A stretch of 64,000 bases of DNA, taken from Lepidodermella squamata. Lineage: Eukaryota; Gastrotricha. Positions within the stretch are counted from its first letter, which is position 1, and every line of letters begins with the position of its first letter. Below, in pieces: positions 30,529 through 41,000 of this stretch. The translations under genes and the position numbers were made by a program. The DNA is taken from assembly GCA_047495785.1 (NCBI GenBank), contig JBLDXI010000001.1, forward strand, positions 4,712,001 through 4,776,000, written 5' to 3'. The notes below the pieces were generated by a model that was not told the origin of the DNA, ran no database searches, and saw nothing but the letters and a program-made list of their open reading frames with translations.

Positions 30529-31002
30529 TTAAGCCGCAAATGACAATGTCTTAGCTAGGTAGACTAGTCCAGCAACGAGACCTACGGACTGAACAATTGT
30601 AGGCGCCTTGCCGTTCTGATGCCGTATGACTATATTGTGCCTATGCCCCAGGAGGTGGTCATCGACAATTATCCACATCATCACAACATCCAATAGGACA
30701 TTGACCAAGCAAACCCAGAATTTGTCCAAGCCCGGACTCAGGTACAGAGTAGGTAGAAGGGTCGCAGCTCGAAAGCCCATAAAAACTCTAATCGTTCTAT
30801 GCCAGGCGAGGCTTATCTCGCGAATTCTAGGATCCTCCCATGCCTCCTTTGATAGTTTAACCCTGGCAGGGTGTTCAATCGATACTATGTAGATTACGAC
30901 TCGGAAAGCTGTGACTGCGAAAACAATTTGAAGGTACCACTGCGACCAGCCATTGTCAGTGAACAACACGTTCTCAAATGCAGAATTTATAGTGTCAAAC
31001 AT
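30529..31002 (-). CDS. unrecognised 157-residue membrane protein, family member B
   Basis: A single-exon frame from the ATG at 31002 with the same length and four hydrophobic segments as A. Conserved with A are TDNGWSQ, YLQIVFAVTAFRV, SIEHPA, EAWEDP, IRE.SLAW, MGFR, DKFW, VNVLLD, GHRHN and RHQNG, and the C-terminus KTLSFAA is identical. Differences concentrate in hydrophobic segments 2 and 3 and in the loop after them. The upstream block is shared with A, so B and A are the most recent duplicates. Subcellular place is probably a membrane; partner and reaction are unknown. Confidence 0.8.
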   Translation of the reverse strand: MFDTINSAFENVLFTDNGWSQWYLQIVFAVTAFRVVIYIVSIEHPARVKLSKEAWEDPRIREISLAWHRTIRVFMGFRAATLLPTLYLSPGLDKFWVCLVNVLLDVVMMWIIVDDHLLGHRHNIVIRHQNGKAPTIVQSVGLVAGLVYLAKTLSFAA

Positions 31003-31086
31003 TTTAGCTTTGATTACAAAGCAAGCCGATATTTAGATATGACCCCATGTGTTTCCATATCGTACGCTGCTATATACTGCGATAAA

Positions 31087-31265
31087 TGGCGCAAATTCTG
31101 TTCCGGCGATAGGCGAAAACTTTAGTAACGATAAGTTGTAACAGTCGAAATGAATAAGTGCTGAAAAACAAGTGCGCCTTCCTGACATGGCTGTGAGGTT
31201 TGTTTACTTAAAACGGCAACATACTACGTTGCCCACATATGTCCTATTCATCGGCCAAATTTACC
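31087..31265 (-). repeat. upstream block shared by family members A and B (B copy)
   Basis: Counterpart of 29612-29810, with substitutions and small gaps. It lies at nearly the same distance from the ATG as in A. The P-like MITE at 31362 lies just beyond it. Confidence 0.75.
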
Positions 31266-31361
31266 GAGCTCGTGTGAATTTTTTCAAGTTCATTATTGTT
31301 AAATAAGAATATAAACTATTCCCTCGTTATAAGTTGATAAAGCCTTTCTACAAGATGGCGC

Positions 31362-32140
31362 CATAGATAAATAAAAAAGAGAGATCTGACACGCTAGTAC
31401 ATTTATGTGTGCCGAAATGATTCATCAAGAGTTTTTGCTTTTTGGTCGCGTGACCTGAAAATCACTTGTCAACATCACTATAAAAAATACGGCATAATCA
31501 ACGCAAGTGACAAGTGATTTCGGGTGGCTACTTCACCTCAATTTATCTCAAAACACACCCCCTTCGATTTTTTCCGAACTAATTTTATTTTGAAGTATCT
31601 AACTCGAGCTACATCCACATTTTTTTCGAATTTGCGGCCGGCCTTCCGTTATTTTTCTAGAATTTTTCAAATCTTCCGCATTTCAGCAATCAATTTAATG
31701 GCGTGGGGCTGGTAGCTAGTTTTTTTGGTGGCGTGAATCATAATTATTGCAGATGACGCCGTGATTCATCAGGCGATTTTTTGCACAAAGCTAGAAAAAG
31801 CAATAATAATCACTGTGTGGAAACGTGCATCCTTTATAATTTTTCTACCGAAAACCGTTCCCTGGCCGGAAATTCCAGTTTGACAAGCGTTGAGTTGAAG
31901 GTGAGATCTACATGCCCTATTTTTTTCGAGAAAATCGAAGGGGGTGTGTTTTGAGATAAATTGAGGTGAAGTAGCCACCCACAATCACTTGTCACTTGCG
32001 TTGATTATGCCGTATTTTTTATAGTGATGTTGACAAGTGATTTTCAGGTCACGCGACCAAAAAGCAAAAACTCTTGATGAATCATTTCGGCACACATAAA
32101 TGTACTAGCGTGTCAGATCTCTCTTTTTTATTTATCTATG
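31362..32140. mobile_element. MITE with about 215-bp terminal inverted repeats and 8-bp target duplication (P-like)
   Basis: The ends, starting CATAGATAAATAAAAAAGAG at 31362 and its complement ending at 32140, match almost perfectly inward for about 215 bases (31362-31578 and 31924-32140). The 779-base element is flanked by the exact 8-bp duplication GATGGCGC (31354-31361 and 32141-32148). Each arm holds a smaller inverted pair, AATCACTTGTCA and TGACAAGTGATT. No transposase frame is present. An 8-bp duplication and ends starting CA fit the P superfamily; hAT is the alternative. Near identity of the arms suggests recent insertion. Confidence 0.92.
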
Positions 32141-32148
32141 GATGGCGC

Positions 32149-32548
32149 CGTCCAACCTCAAGCAGCAGGTAGCAACTGTTAAGTTAAGCGTGCATTATAA
32201 CAATAAGAACAAAAATGATAACGATTAAATAAGACATGCCTTCATCAGTGGGATCCTTAAATATCCAAACAATCTCTTTGGCTGATGTCGTCAATGCAAA
32301 TGAGCAGTCAGTGACCAGGGAACCCATTTTTACGGAACATGATATGGTTATTCAAAATATTTTAAGATCATAAGACTATAAGGGATGCTGCGGCTTTAAC
32401 TTAAAACTTACACGTTGTCCTCCACAAGTCCCTGGTCTATCTGAAGCTGTACTGACTTGGAAACCATGTTACACAATTAAGCATTATTAAAGACTTAAGA
32501 AAAATTATGACACATTTTATTACAACCTTCAGCTAATTGAAGTTATCT
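32149..32548. other. intergenic, nothing recognised
   Basis: Spacer between the MITE and the 3' end of family member C. Confidence 0.4.
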
Positions 32549-33022
32549 TTAAGCAGAGAAAGAGAACGTTTTCGCAAGGTATACTAGTCCAGAAACTAAA
32601 AGAATGGATTGCAAGGTTAAAGTTGCGATTCGGTTCTGGTGGTGTATGATAAGATTTCGCTTGCGCCCTAACTCGAACTCTCCTATCAAGCCGTTCATCA
32701 GCAAAACATCCAGCACGATATTGACCAAACAAAACCAGAATTTTTCGATTCCATTGCTCATGTTCAGAGCTGCTAGAAGTATAGCACATCGGAACCCCAT
32801 CAGCGTTCGAATGGTCATACACCAGGCCAGACTGATCTCGCGTATTCTCGGGTCTTCCCACGCTGCTTTTTCAAATTTAATCCTGCCAGCGTATTCGATC
32901 GAAATTGAATAGACTAAGACTCGGAAAGCTGTGATGGCTAGCACGATTTGAAGGTACACCTTGGACCAGCCGTTGTCGGTGTAAACTATTCCGTCAATAG
33001 CAGACTTGAATAAGTCTAACAT
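32549..33022 (-). CDS. unrecognised 157-residue membrane protein, family member C
   Basis: A single-exon frame from the ATG at 33022, 157 codons, with the same four hydrophobic segments. It is more diverged than A and B are from each other, but keeps TDNGWSK, YLQIVLAITAFRVLVY, AAWEDPRIREISLAW, TIRTLMGFR, KFWFCLVNIVLD and HHQN, and ends KTFSFSA. The GHRHN of A and B is GRKRN here. No indels separate it from A or B. The upstream block shared by A and B is not evident here, so C is the older branch. A splice-acceptor-like TTTCTAG precedes the ATG by five bases. Confidence 0.8.
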   Translation of the reverse strand: MLDLFKSAIDGIVYTDNGWSKVYLQIVLAITAFRVLVYSISIEYAGRIKFEKAAWEDPRIREISLAWCMTIRTLMGFRCAILLAALNMSNGIEKFWFCLVNIVLDVLLMNGLIGEFELGRKRNLIIHHQNRIATLTLQSILLVSGLVYLAKTFSFSA

Positions 33023-33880
33023 TTTTAGCTAGAAATAAAGATTAGGCTTATTAATTACCCCAAGTAAAGAGCAAACATTTGAAAGCACTCGGGAACTTGT
33101 GTCTAGTCCATCCAGCTTTTTTCATCCCTCATATTAAGCTCTCATATTTGTTTGTATGGCAGGGCTTTCTTTATCATACGTACAAGCAGCCATGTGCTTT
33201 CCACCAGCATGTATAAATAATCGATTGTTTACCTTGAATGGGTCAACGGAAATGCTCGGCCTAGTTTTACCACCTATGCGTAATGTGAGTATTGGCTTCC
33301 AATTTCTGATGGAGTAAACAAGTATAGCACAACCCCAGCAGAGAACATGCCAGGGCGATCTGATGGTCTGATATCAAAGCGACATTCTATCTCATACTTG
33401 GAATCATATCATGAAATTCATCGTCAACGTTGATCAACTTTCGATCGAATCATTGCCGGCGCTGCATTAGAAGATGGAAAATCATTTCGGATTGGTTCAA
33501 AGTAACCCTCCGTAAATTGCCTGAAAAGACGTTTACGAGTCTCCCCAACAAACATAATTGCGCTTGATTTAAACTTAAATTCAGGACATGATCTTTACCG
33601 CCGGTTATGCTTGCATTGTCTTTCCCATATTTTTTCCTAATAACAACAAAACGATGGCGTAATTTTTTCGTCTAGACAGCGTTTGATCATGTTTGCTTAA
33701 GTGAGCGTTTTCGCGAATTTAGCGCTCGACTATTGAGCTCTAGGGCAGCACGATCGTCGCAGCTGGATAAAGGGGCAACCTATCGAAACCCCTCGTCGAA
33801 TCCTATCAGCCTGCGTTTTGTCAGTCGACCATCTTCTTTCCTTTTCAAAAGATATAATTTCACCGCTGCTCTTGCGAAAC
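33023..33880. other. divergent intergenic region
   Basis: Spacer between family member C (minus) and a PAN-like gene (plus). It presumably holds both promoters. No open frame with a domain is seen. Confidence 0.45.
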
Positions 33881-34387
33881 ATGTCAAGCCGCATTCTGTT
33901 CACTCTTTTGATGAGCGTTGTTCTTGCTCATCTTGGTAAGGAAACATCCAAGCAATTGCACAATAAATATTTATTTGATTGCCATTCAGTTTTCTGCGCA
34001 TCTCAGATAGACGTTCGAAAGCCAGGCAGCAATTGCACACTTATCAATGAAGACTATACATATGAAAGAGATGCAATATTTCATAAATTTACCAAGGGCG
34101 AATGTGCTGATAATTGCAAGGCGAACCCTGAATGCACTGTCTACGAATTTTGGGAGAGCTCGAGACCAATAGATGTGAGAACAATAATGGAAGGCTATGG
34201 GAGAGATGTAATCGCCTATTGCGGTCTATTTTCGGCCTGCGTACAGAATGGACCTGTGGATTCGAAGAAGGCTCCGGAGAAGGATTCCAAGACACATTCG
34301 AAGAAGGTTCCGATGAAGCATTTGAAGAAGGTTCCGATGAAGGATTCGAAGAAGGCTCCGGAGAAGGTTGTCCTATTCAAAGCCTAA
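33881..34387 (+). CDS. secreted PAN/Apple-like protein with lysine-rich repeat tail
   Basis: Two exons, 33881-33935 and 33990-34387, give 150 residues. The 54-base intron (GTAAGG to TTCAG) is a multiple of three and has no stop. The signal peptide is MSSRILFTLLMSVVLAHLG. The mature part has FCASQIDVRKPGSNC, GECADNCKANPECTVYEFW and AYCGLFSAC, a PAN-like spacing related to the gene at 5441. The C-terminus in this frame is basic, with eight-residue repeats such as SKKVPMKHLKKVPMKDSKK, and stops at 34385. Another frame over the same repeats (34132-34545) is acidic and ends in a long hydrophobic stretch, so the true C-terminus could differ if an unseen splice changes the frame. A poly(A) signal AATAAA lies at about 34702. 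Confidence 0.65.
   Translation: MSSRILFTLLMSVVLAHLGKETSKQLHNKYLFDCHSVFCASQIDVRKPGSNCTLINEDYTYERDAIFHKFTKGECADNCKANPECTVYEFWESSRPIDVRTIMEGYGRDVIAYCGLFSACVQNGPVDSKKAPEKDSKTHSKKVPMKHLKKVPMKDSKKAPEKVVLFKA
34259..34366 (+). repeat. 24-bp coding tandem repeat in the PAN-like gene
   Basis: Four copies of a 24-base unit (core TTCGAAGAAGGTTCCGATGAAG), with a 12-base partial copy after the first. Because 24 is a multiple of three, two reading frames stay open across it: one basic (KKVPMK) and one acidic (FEEGSDE). Confidence 0.85.
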
Positions 34388-35084
34388 GCAGGACTAAGCA
34401 GGAACTAACACGTTATACTTGCAAGCTGCTGCGTCTGACAAGTCTCATGACCTTCTGGTTCACCGCTGATCTAGCCGCCGCATTATTCATGCTTTCGCTT
34501 TCTTTTATTATTTCTTGCTGGGTGTCAATTCTTTTGTTCGTGTGATCCTATACGGTGCTGGTCATTGCGATAAACCTTGTCTGGGGAGCCTCAATCGATG
34601 CGGATTTTTTAAATAATTGATTTTATGAAATTCAATTGGCGCTTTTTTGGGACAAAATGTAAAAAGACCTAGTTATTCGCAACTCTCGATTTTATTTCCG
34701 TAATAAATCAATCAGTATTTAGGTAACATAGATGCGTGAGATAACTTTGCGTAATCGCGATCACTTCATATAAATCAGAGATTCTATACACGGGGAATTC
34801 AATGATAGATGCAATCCGTGATGTAAAATATCATTTTTTATGGTATAGCAATACAAATTAACACGGGTTTCCAATCTGTATTTGGAAAATACGCACAAGA
34901 ATAAATATCTATTTTTTCGAATATTTCATTACGTTAGCTGAGATTAAAAAATAACTTTTATTACATAATTGTTCGAAACAACTTTAAATAAAATAAAAGC
35001 TTCCTGATCACTAATCGATTATCGATTATCGATTTTTGAAGTAACAAACAATATTCAATCAAATTCAGTCGGTATCTTCGATTT
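34388..35084. other. 3' flanks of two convergent genes
   Basis: Holds the poly(A) signal of the PAN-like gene (AATAAA near 34702) and, on the minus strand, the dynein poly(A) signal at 34957-34962. An alternative acidic frame ending in a hydrophobic segment extends to 34545. A small ATCGATT triple repeat lies near 35014-35031. Confidence 0.5.
34957..34962 (-). terminator. poly(A) signal of the dynein gene
   Basis: AATAAA on the minus strand, about 120 bases past the dynein stop codon. Confidence 0.6.
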
Positions 35085-38000
35085 CTAATTGTCAAGCTGG
35101 CATAGCAAGGCGACGCCACGCGCGATCCAGTGGTCGGGATTGCGATCGGTTGGCAGGCGCATTGCGATGACGAAATTGGTCGAGTGGCCAGTTGTCGACA
35201 GGACACCTCGCCTCTCCGACGTTTTATACACGGGTGACGTATACGTCAACTTGTTCGGCACGTCGTCACGCTTCATTGGCTTCAGCCAAATCTATTCAAG
35301 CGGAACCAAAAAATATTAGAAATTTATTAAAAACGCTCAAATCAAATTTTGTGACTAAAATACAATTTTCATCGAAATTCAAATATTATAATTTCAAAAA
35401 ATTAGTTTTGAAAATTTTTGAAACTTCACAAATGGTTCGAAACATCGAATTAGCTAGAATTCAATATTTGACATTTTTGAAATTTGAAATTGTTTGAAAT
35501 TTTAGGAAATTTTGGAAATTTTAGAAATTCAATCCTACTTCTTGATTTTAGACTCACCGTAGGCATAGCGTCCTGGAGAACCTTCGGGAAAGATTCGGCC
35601 AGCAATTTGGTCTGGCGGTCCCACCTGGCGCCGTCCAAATACAGGCCTTTCACATAGACGCCATCGTCGGGCGGCGTGTCGTACTCCTTGTCCTCCTGAA
35701 TCTCATAGTCGAACGTCAACAAATCGATAGGAATCGTGTACTTCCTCGCGTAGTTCTGCTGCGCGCCGGTCAAAAACGCCTGTGTGAAGTAGAATCCAGA
35801 CAGCCAGAAAACCGGCGGTGGGCCGAAATCTTCCCAATCCTTCAAAAATTTCAGCCTAGCGATAAAATCGGCAATGTAAGACCCGAGCGGCTTCAGCGAT
35901 GGGTACGATTTTTTCATCCACATGGCCGGAATTTTGCCCTTGAGGACCGACATGAAAACCTCCTCGAGATCAGCCGACATGACAACGAGACCTTTAATGG
36001 CCTTGCGGATGTTTTGCAGGCTGGATCGGACGGTTTGAAGCAGGCGGTTGAAGCGGCCCATTTCTTGGACTAATACAGTGTTCATGCTCTGCTTGTAGCT
36101 GGTCGGGTATTTGCGTAGCGCGGACACTGTGTCAAAGTCGGGCGGCAGTTTTCCAACGATATCAGCCGCGACTTCGTCGACAATTTCGTCAGTTGACTTG
36201 CCAGAACCACCTGTTGATCGGGCCTGGGAAAAAATTACGCCGAAAATTTAGATTCACGAACAAATAAATTTGAAAAATAAATTATAAAAAATAAGGGGAA
36301 ATTAAAATTGAGAGAAAAAATAAATGACAACAATTGAGCCGAAAAATTAGCAGAAATGATAAAAAAATCAATTTTAATTTTTCCACGAGATTTTCAAGCG
36401 GAAAATCGGCCAAAAAATTAAAATTGCCAGGCGAGTTGGATTTTTTCCAAAGTTGACGATTAAATTATACACGAGGGATATTATGAATGATTTCCACTTA
36501 CTTCCTCCTGTGAATATTGAAATAAAAAATATCGATTCATTTATTTTCCGGTCAAGGTCAAGAGATTAAAAAATTAGGTAATAATTTCATTTTCAGCATG
36601 CGATTTTTGATGGTGATTTTCAAGCTTTTCCCAAGCTCATTCCTCATTAAAAACTCACCGAATCTTCCTATATAATAATTTCGATATTTTCCCAATTTGT
36701 TCGTAAAAAAAATTCGAAAAAAATAATCAAATTTTAATACCTGAGTCAGCAAGATGTTGTCGAACAAAATTCGCGTCTCAGCCTGATCTTTCGTAATATC
36801 GGCATTCGCATTCATGCCGAAGACGTTTGGCGACGAATTCAGCGGTAACGATCTGGTATATTCGATGTAGCTCTCATACTGAAAATTAGAACAAATTTAA
36901 ATAAAATTGGAAGAATGTATAAATATTTTACATCGCCGTCTGGTGGGGCGTAGTACAGGCCGCTTTCGTCGAACAGGTACAAATTTTCGAGGTCGAGAAT
37001 TTCCGGACAGTAGAATTTGTTGAGCAAAGTCCGCAGCGTGCGACGATCCCAGTCGTCCGTAACACGACCTAAAATTTAAAAAAAATACTTATGATTTGTA
37101 TTTTCCATCGGTTTTGTGAAATTCTCAAATTTTCTTCATTTCAGATTTAAATTTTGAAAACCGAATTAAATTTATTTTCACCTCCGTAGTTGCACTCGCC
37201 GGTCAGGTATTTAATGGCATCGTACTGCACCTCGTCGTAGTCGTTCAAGAACATGGCCAGTTGGCGCGTTGAAATGCGCAAGTCCGTCTCGTTGAACTCG
37301 TACGGAATATTCCAGCCGATGGGGCCGAATTTACGCCGCTCTTGGATCAACGCATGGAAAAAGCACAGGCCGTACAGCAGCTTCTTAAACGCCGCCATGT
37401 TTTTGCACGACGAGAAAAATTCTGGGTTCGAAATCGGGTCAGATAGATATGACCTAATTATGTTGAAGCGCAGCCCCTTGGGCGGTTCATTCGTCATTTT
37501 GACACCGTTTTGTAAGATGGTGACAGGGAATGACGTCGATGGGTACGAGGTGAGCCACAGCCGGAAGTCAGGGTGCGTAGAATCAGGGTTCAGTTCCTCG
37601 CAAATTTTTTCCAACATCGGCATCCAAGACGGGGCGAGATGGCAATTTTGAAGCAGGACCCAAGTACCGTCTTTTACGGCTTTTTCCAACATTCTCAACG
37701 CAATCGGACCCTGGCCTTGACCCAGAGATAGCGACTCGAATTTCGCGCCGCCGAAGCCCATATCGTCGGCGAATTTGAGTAGGGCCGCTGTAGGATCGGC
37801 GCCGGGGCTCAGAACGAAAATGAGGGGTGACGAGCAGTTTGAGTCGTTGAAAGTTTTCGGCAGGTCGAACGGCGGCGGTTCAATGAAGCGGCGCCCAATT
37901 TTCTCCGAAATGAAATCCTGAACTGCTGGGATGATTTTGTCCGGCCGCAGGCAACGCAAAATCAACATGCGCTATATAAGGCGAAAATATACGAAAGAAA

Positions 38001-41000
38001 ATCAAAATAAATGTCAATTACTCTATTAGAATATGAATTAATTAGTGAAAATGAAAATTTGGCATTGTTCGTGATAATTTGAAAAAAATTATGTGCGAGT
38101 TCCATGCTCTCTTACCGCCATGCCATCAATCTACAGATTATAACGGGGATAGAATGTTTATATTAAGGGCAATTGATTGAATGCTTGGTCTAGTAACAGA
38201 AAATAAGAAAATCTATCAGTTTTTCCATTATTTACATGAGCTAATTTTACGACTATCAAGCAGGAAATAATATCCGACTACATGCTAAATGTGACCAGTT
38301 GAACAAATTTTATACCTGGAAAGTCTGTAGAAATTATGAAACAAATACATCGATGAGTATTTAAATTTTAGATTTTAGATTCGATCTTCAAGCTAAAATC
38401 GCAAGTGTTCCGCCTATCGGCAAGTTGATAGGTAATTTGATCAAGTTCATTTGATCAACGCAGCAGCTTTCGATCAAGAGGATCATGCCAATATCAAACT
38501 TTTCAAACAAATAGCTTTCAAGTTTGATCCAGATTTGATCAATGTTTGATATGTCGGTCTTCAAAGTGGGATCAATTTTCAGCTCAATTTTCGTTTCAAA
38601 GCGATCAGTTCGCGATCAAAATATCTTGATCATGATTTGATCAAACAATGAACTAAATTTGATTCCGTAATCTCAGAGGTTCATCGGAATGTAATCATCA
38701 TTTGATCAGCTCAAGTCAATCTTGGACTACATTTGATTCTGATTTGATCACTTTAAAGTTACCGTACCTGGAATTTTCCGGCATCAGCCCAATCGCCTGG
38801 GAAAACTTCATTCTGCGGCTCGAGCGAATCGTAAATCGCCTTCCAGGCGTCCTTGTAATTCGGGAATTTTTTCCTCAACCCACCAAATCGCGCCAACTCC
38901 TCCAAACGGCAAATTTCATCCCAAGACCTGGATGGCAACCAGGTCGCCGGATTCGCATGCGGATTGTCGAGACCAACACCGCCGGTCAACAAAAATCGCC
39001 ACTCTTCATCGTCGATTTCCTTATCATGTTTCAACAAATTGACGCAGAGAAGGAGCGAGAACAGCAATTTATCCTTTTCGAACAACGACCGGCAAACGTT
39101 TTGATACAACGAGTAGGTGAAATGGTCTTTCAACGACGCCAATCTCTTCGTCAAAACATCCGATTTTTCGGCATTATCGATTGATAGGATGAAGAGATTG
39201 ATGAACCAAGTCAGCGAATACTGGTACATAGGCTCAATATTCGCCAAATCCGCGATGGAAAAGAACAAAATCGTAGAGTGAACGGCGATTGGCCGATAGC
39301 CTAAACGAGTCGCATCAATGACTTTTTCCGTTTCTTCGGCTATTTTTTGCTTCTCGGAAATTTCATTCGCGAGCACTTTTGACGACGACAGGACTTTGAT
39401 GGCTGTTTCATCCTCTAGAATGTTGCCTTCCGATGACGAAAGAATTTCTAGGATTTTGTCTTCGATTTCCTTCAGTTGTTTCTTGTTCTGGGCTGATTGA
39501 ATGATCAATTGATTCTTCTCTTCTTCAAGTTCAGGCCGTTCTCGGGCGACTACTATGCCCAAAAGTTGGTCTTCCAAGCCCTCGGACGTGATCATGAAGT
39601 TGAGCAGTGTCACCTAAGAAATTAAGAAAAAAATGAAAATGAAAATTTAAGGTTTTCGAGATTAAATTTTGAATATTTTAATTTGAATGGCGAACCTTGA
39701 CGGACGTCTCTGGCAAGTAGTGAGGATTTCGCAATTTCGTGGTCATGTAAAACCTGAAATCGTTTGAATATTCAACGGTGGAATCCCCCAGCTTGATGCA
39801 CAGCGAGCCGCCCTGTTTGAAGGTCTGCTTCAGCAACAGCGGCTCAAGCACCGGGTCGATTTCCTCGCCAACGTTCTCGAGCAGGACGGGCGTGCCGAAC
39901 TGAATGCAATTCTCCAGCGTTCGCATCATGTCGTTGTCGTTGGGCTTGATGACGTGCAGATTGTTCGCCTTTTCCATGTTTTTGACCCATTTGTTAGCTT
40001 GACCTTGAGGATCGATCATCAACGGCCACCGACGCGAATTGCTATTAAAATAGGACAAATTATGAAAATTCAAATTTAGGGAGAATTTTCAATAAAATTG
40101 CATGCAAAACATCGAACATTTTCAATGTCCCACAATTTTCCCAACATTTAAAAATGAAAAATGAAATGTGGAAAAATTCATGAAAATTAGTTGCTTCATT
40201 TAAATTAATTTGACAAAATAACTTACGATACGACGATGCCGTTTTCGACTGAGAAATTATCCGAGGGTAGACCAGCAATATTCCACGCTCGAATGGCCAC
40301 AGGGTCACCCAGCGTAGCGATGAGCGAGAAGTCGTGCGAGCACGGAATGCCGCGCCCGGTCACAGACTTGACCCACTCTTTAATTTGCGACTAAATTTAA
40401 ATTTAAATTGTTTATTCATTCGGCAATTTCAGGCGATTTTCTTACCGCTCGGAAGGCTGATGTGAAAGAGCCGAGGTAAGCGACAACACCGGCTGAAATC
40501 AACACGTCTCCGGTAACATTGACGAACAATTCGCCGAGAATTCGAGCCGACTCTTGCCAACTAAAAAAAGGAACATTTTAAAAAAATTTCAAAATAAAAA
40601 ATGAAAGTCGAGATTTCTCGGGGAAACAGAAAATTCTTCAAAATTCAAAAATTCTCAATTTTTCGAATTTTTTATTGGATTTTAATTTCAATTTTAAAGA
40701 TTTTTTACCGAGTTTTTTCGCCGCCAAGACCGCCAATAAGCTGTTCAGCACGGTCGAGCTTCTTCGAGCACAAATCGACCTGATTTTCAAGGTCCAACTT
40801 TTTGCGCTTATTGAACTCGAGCTTCTCCTGAAGCGCCGTCAACTTGGCCTGAACAGCCCTGAGCGACGCTCGTTTCTGCTCAAGAGACGCCATAGCCTGG
40901 GCCAGCTCACCCTCGGCCTTCTTAAGGGCCTCCTTTTTCGGGGCGACGACCTTCGCGACCTTATCATACGACTCCATGGCAATAATCCAACGACACAGAC

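Noticed and set aside
36495-36510. Six-base dynein exon encoding Glu-Glu
   Set aside because: Flanking acceptor and donor look right, but the protein is in frame without it and a 6-base exon cannot be trusted by eye.
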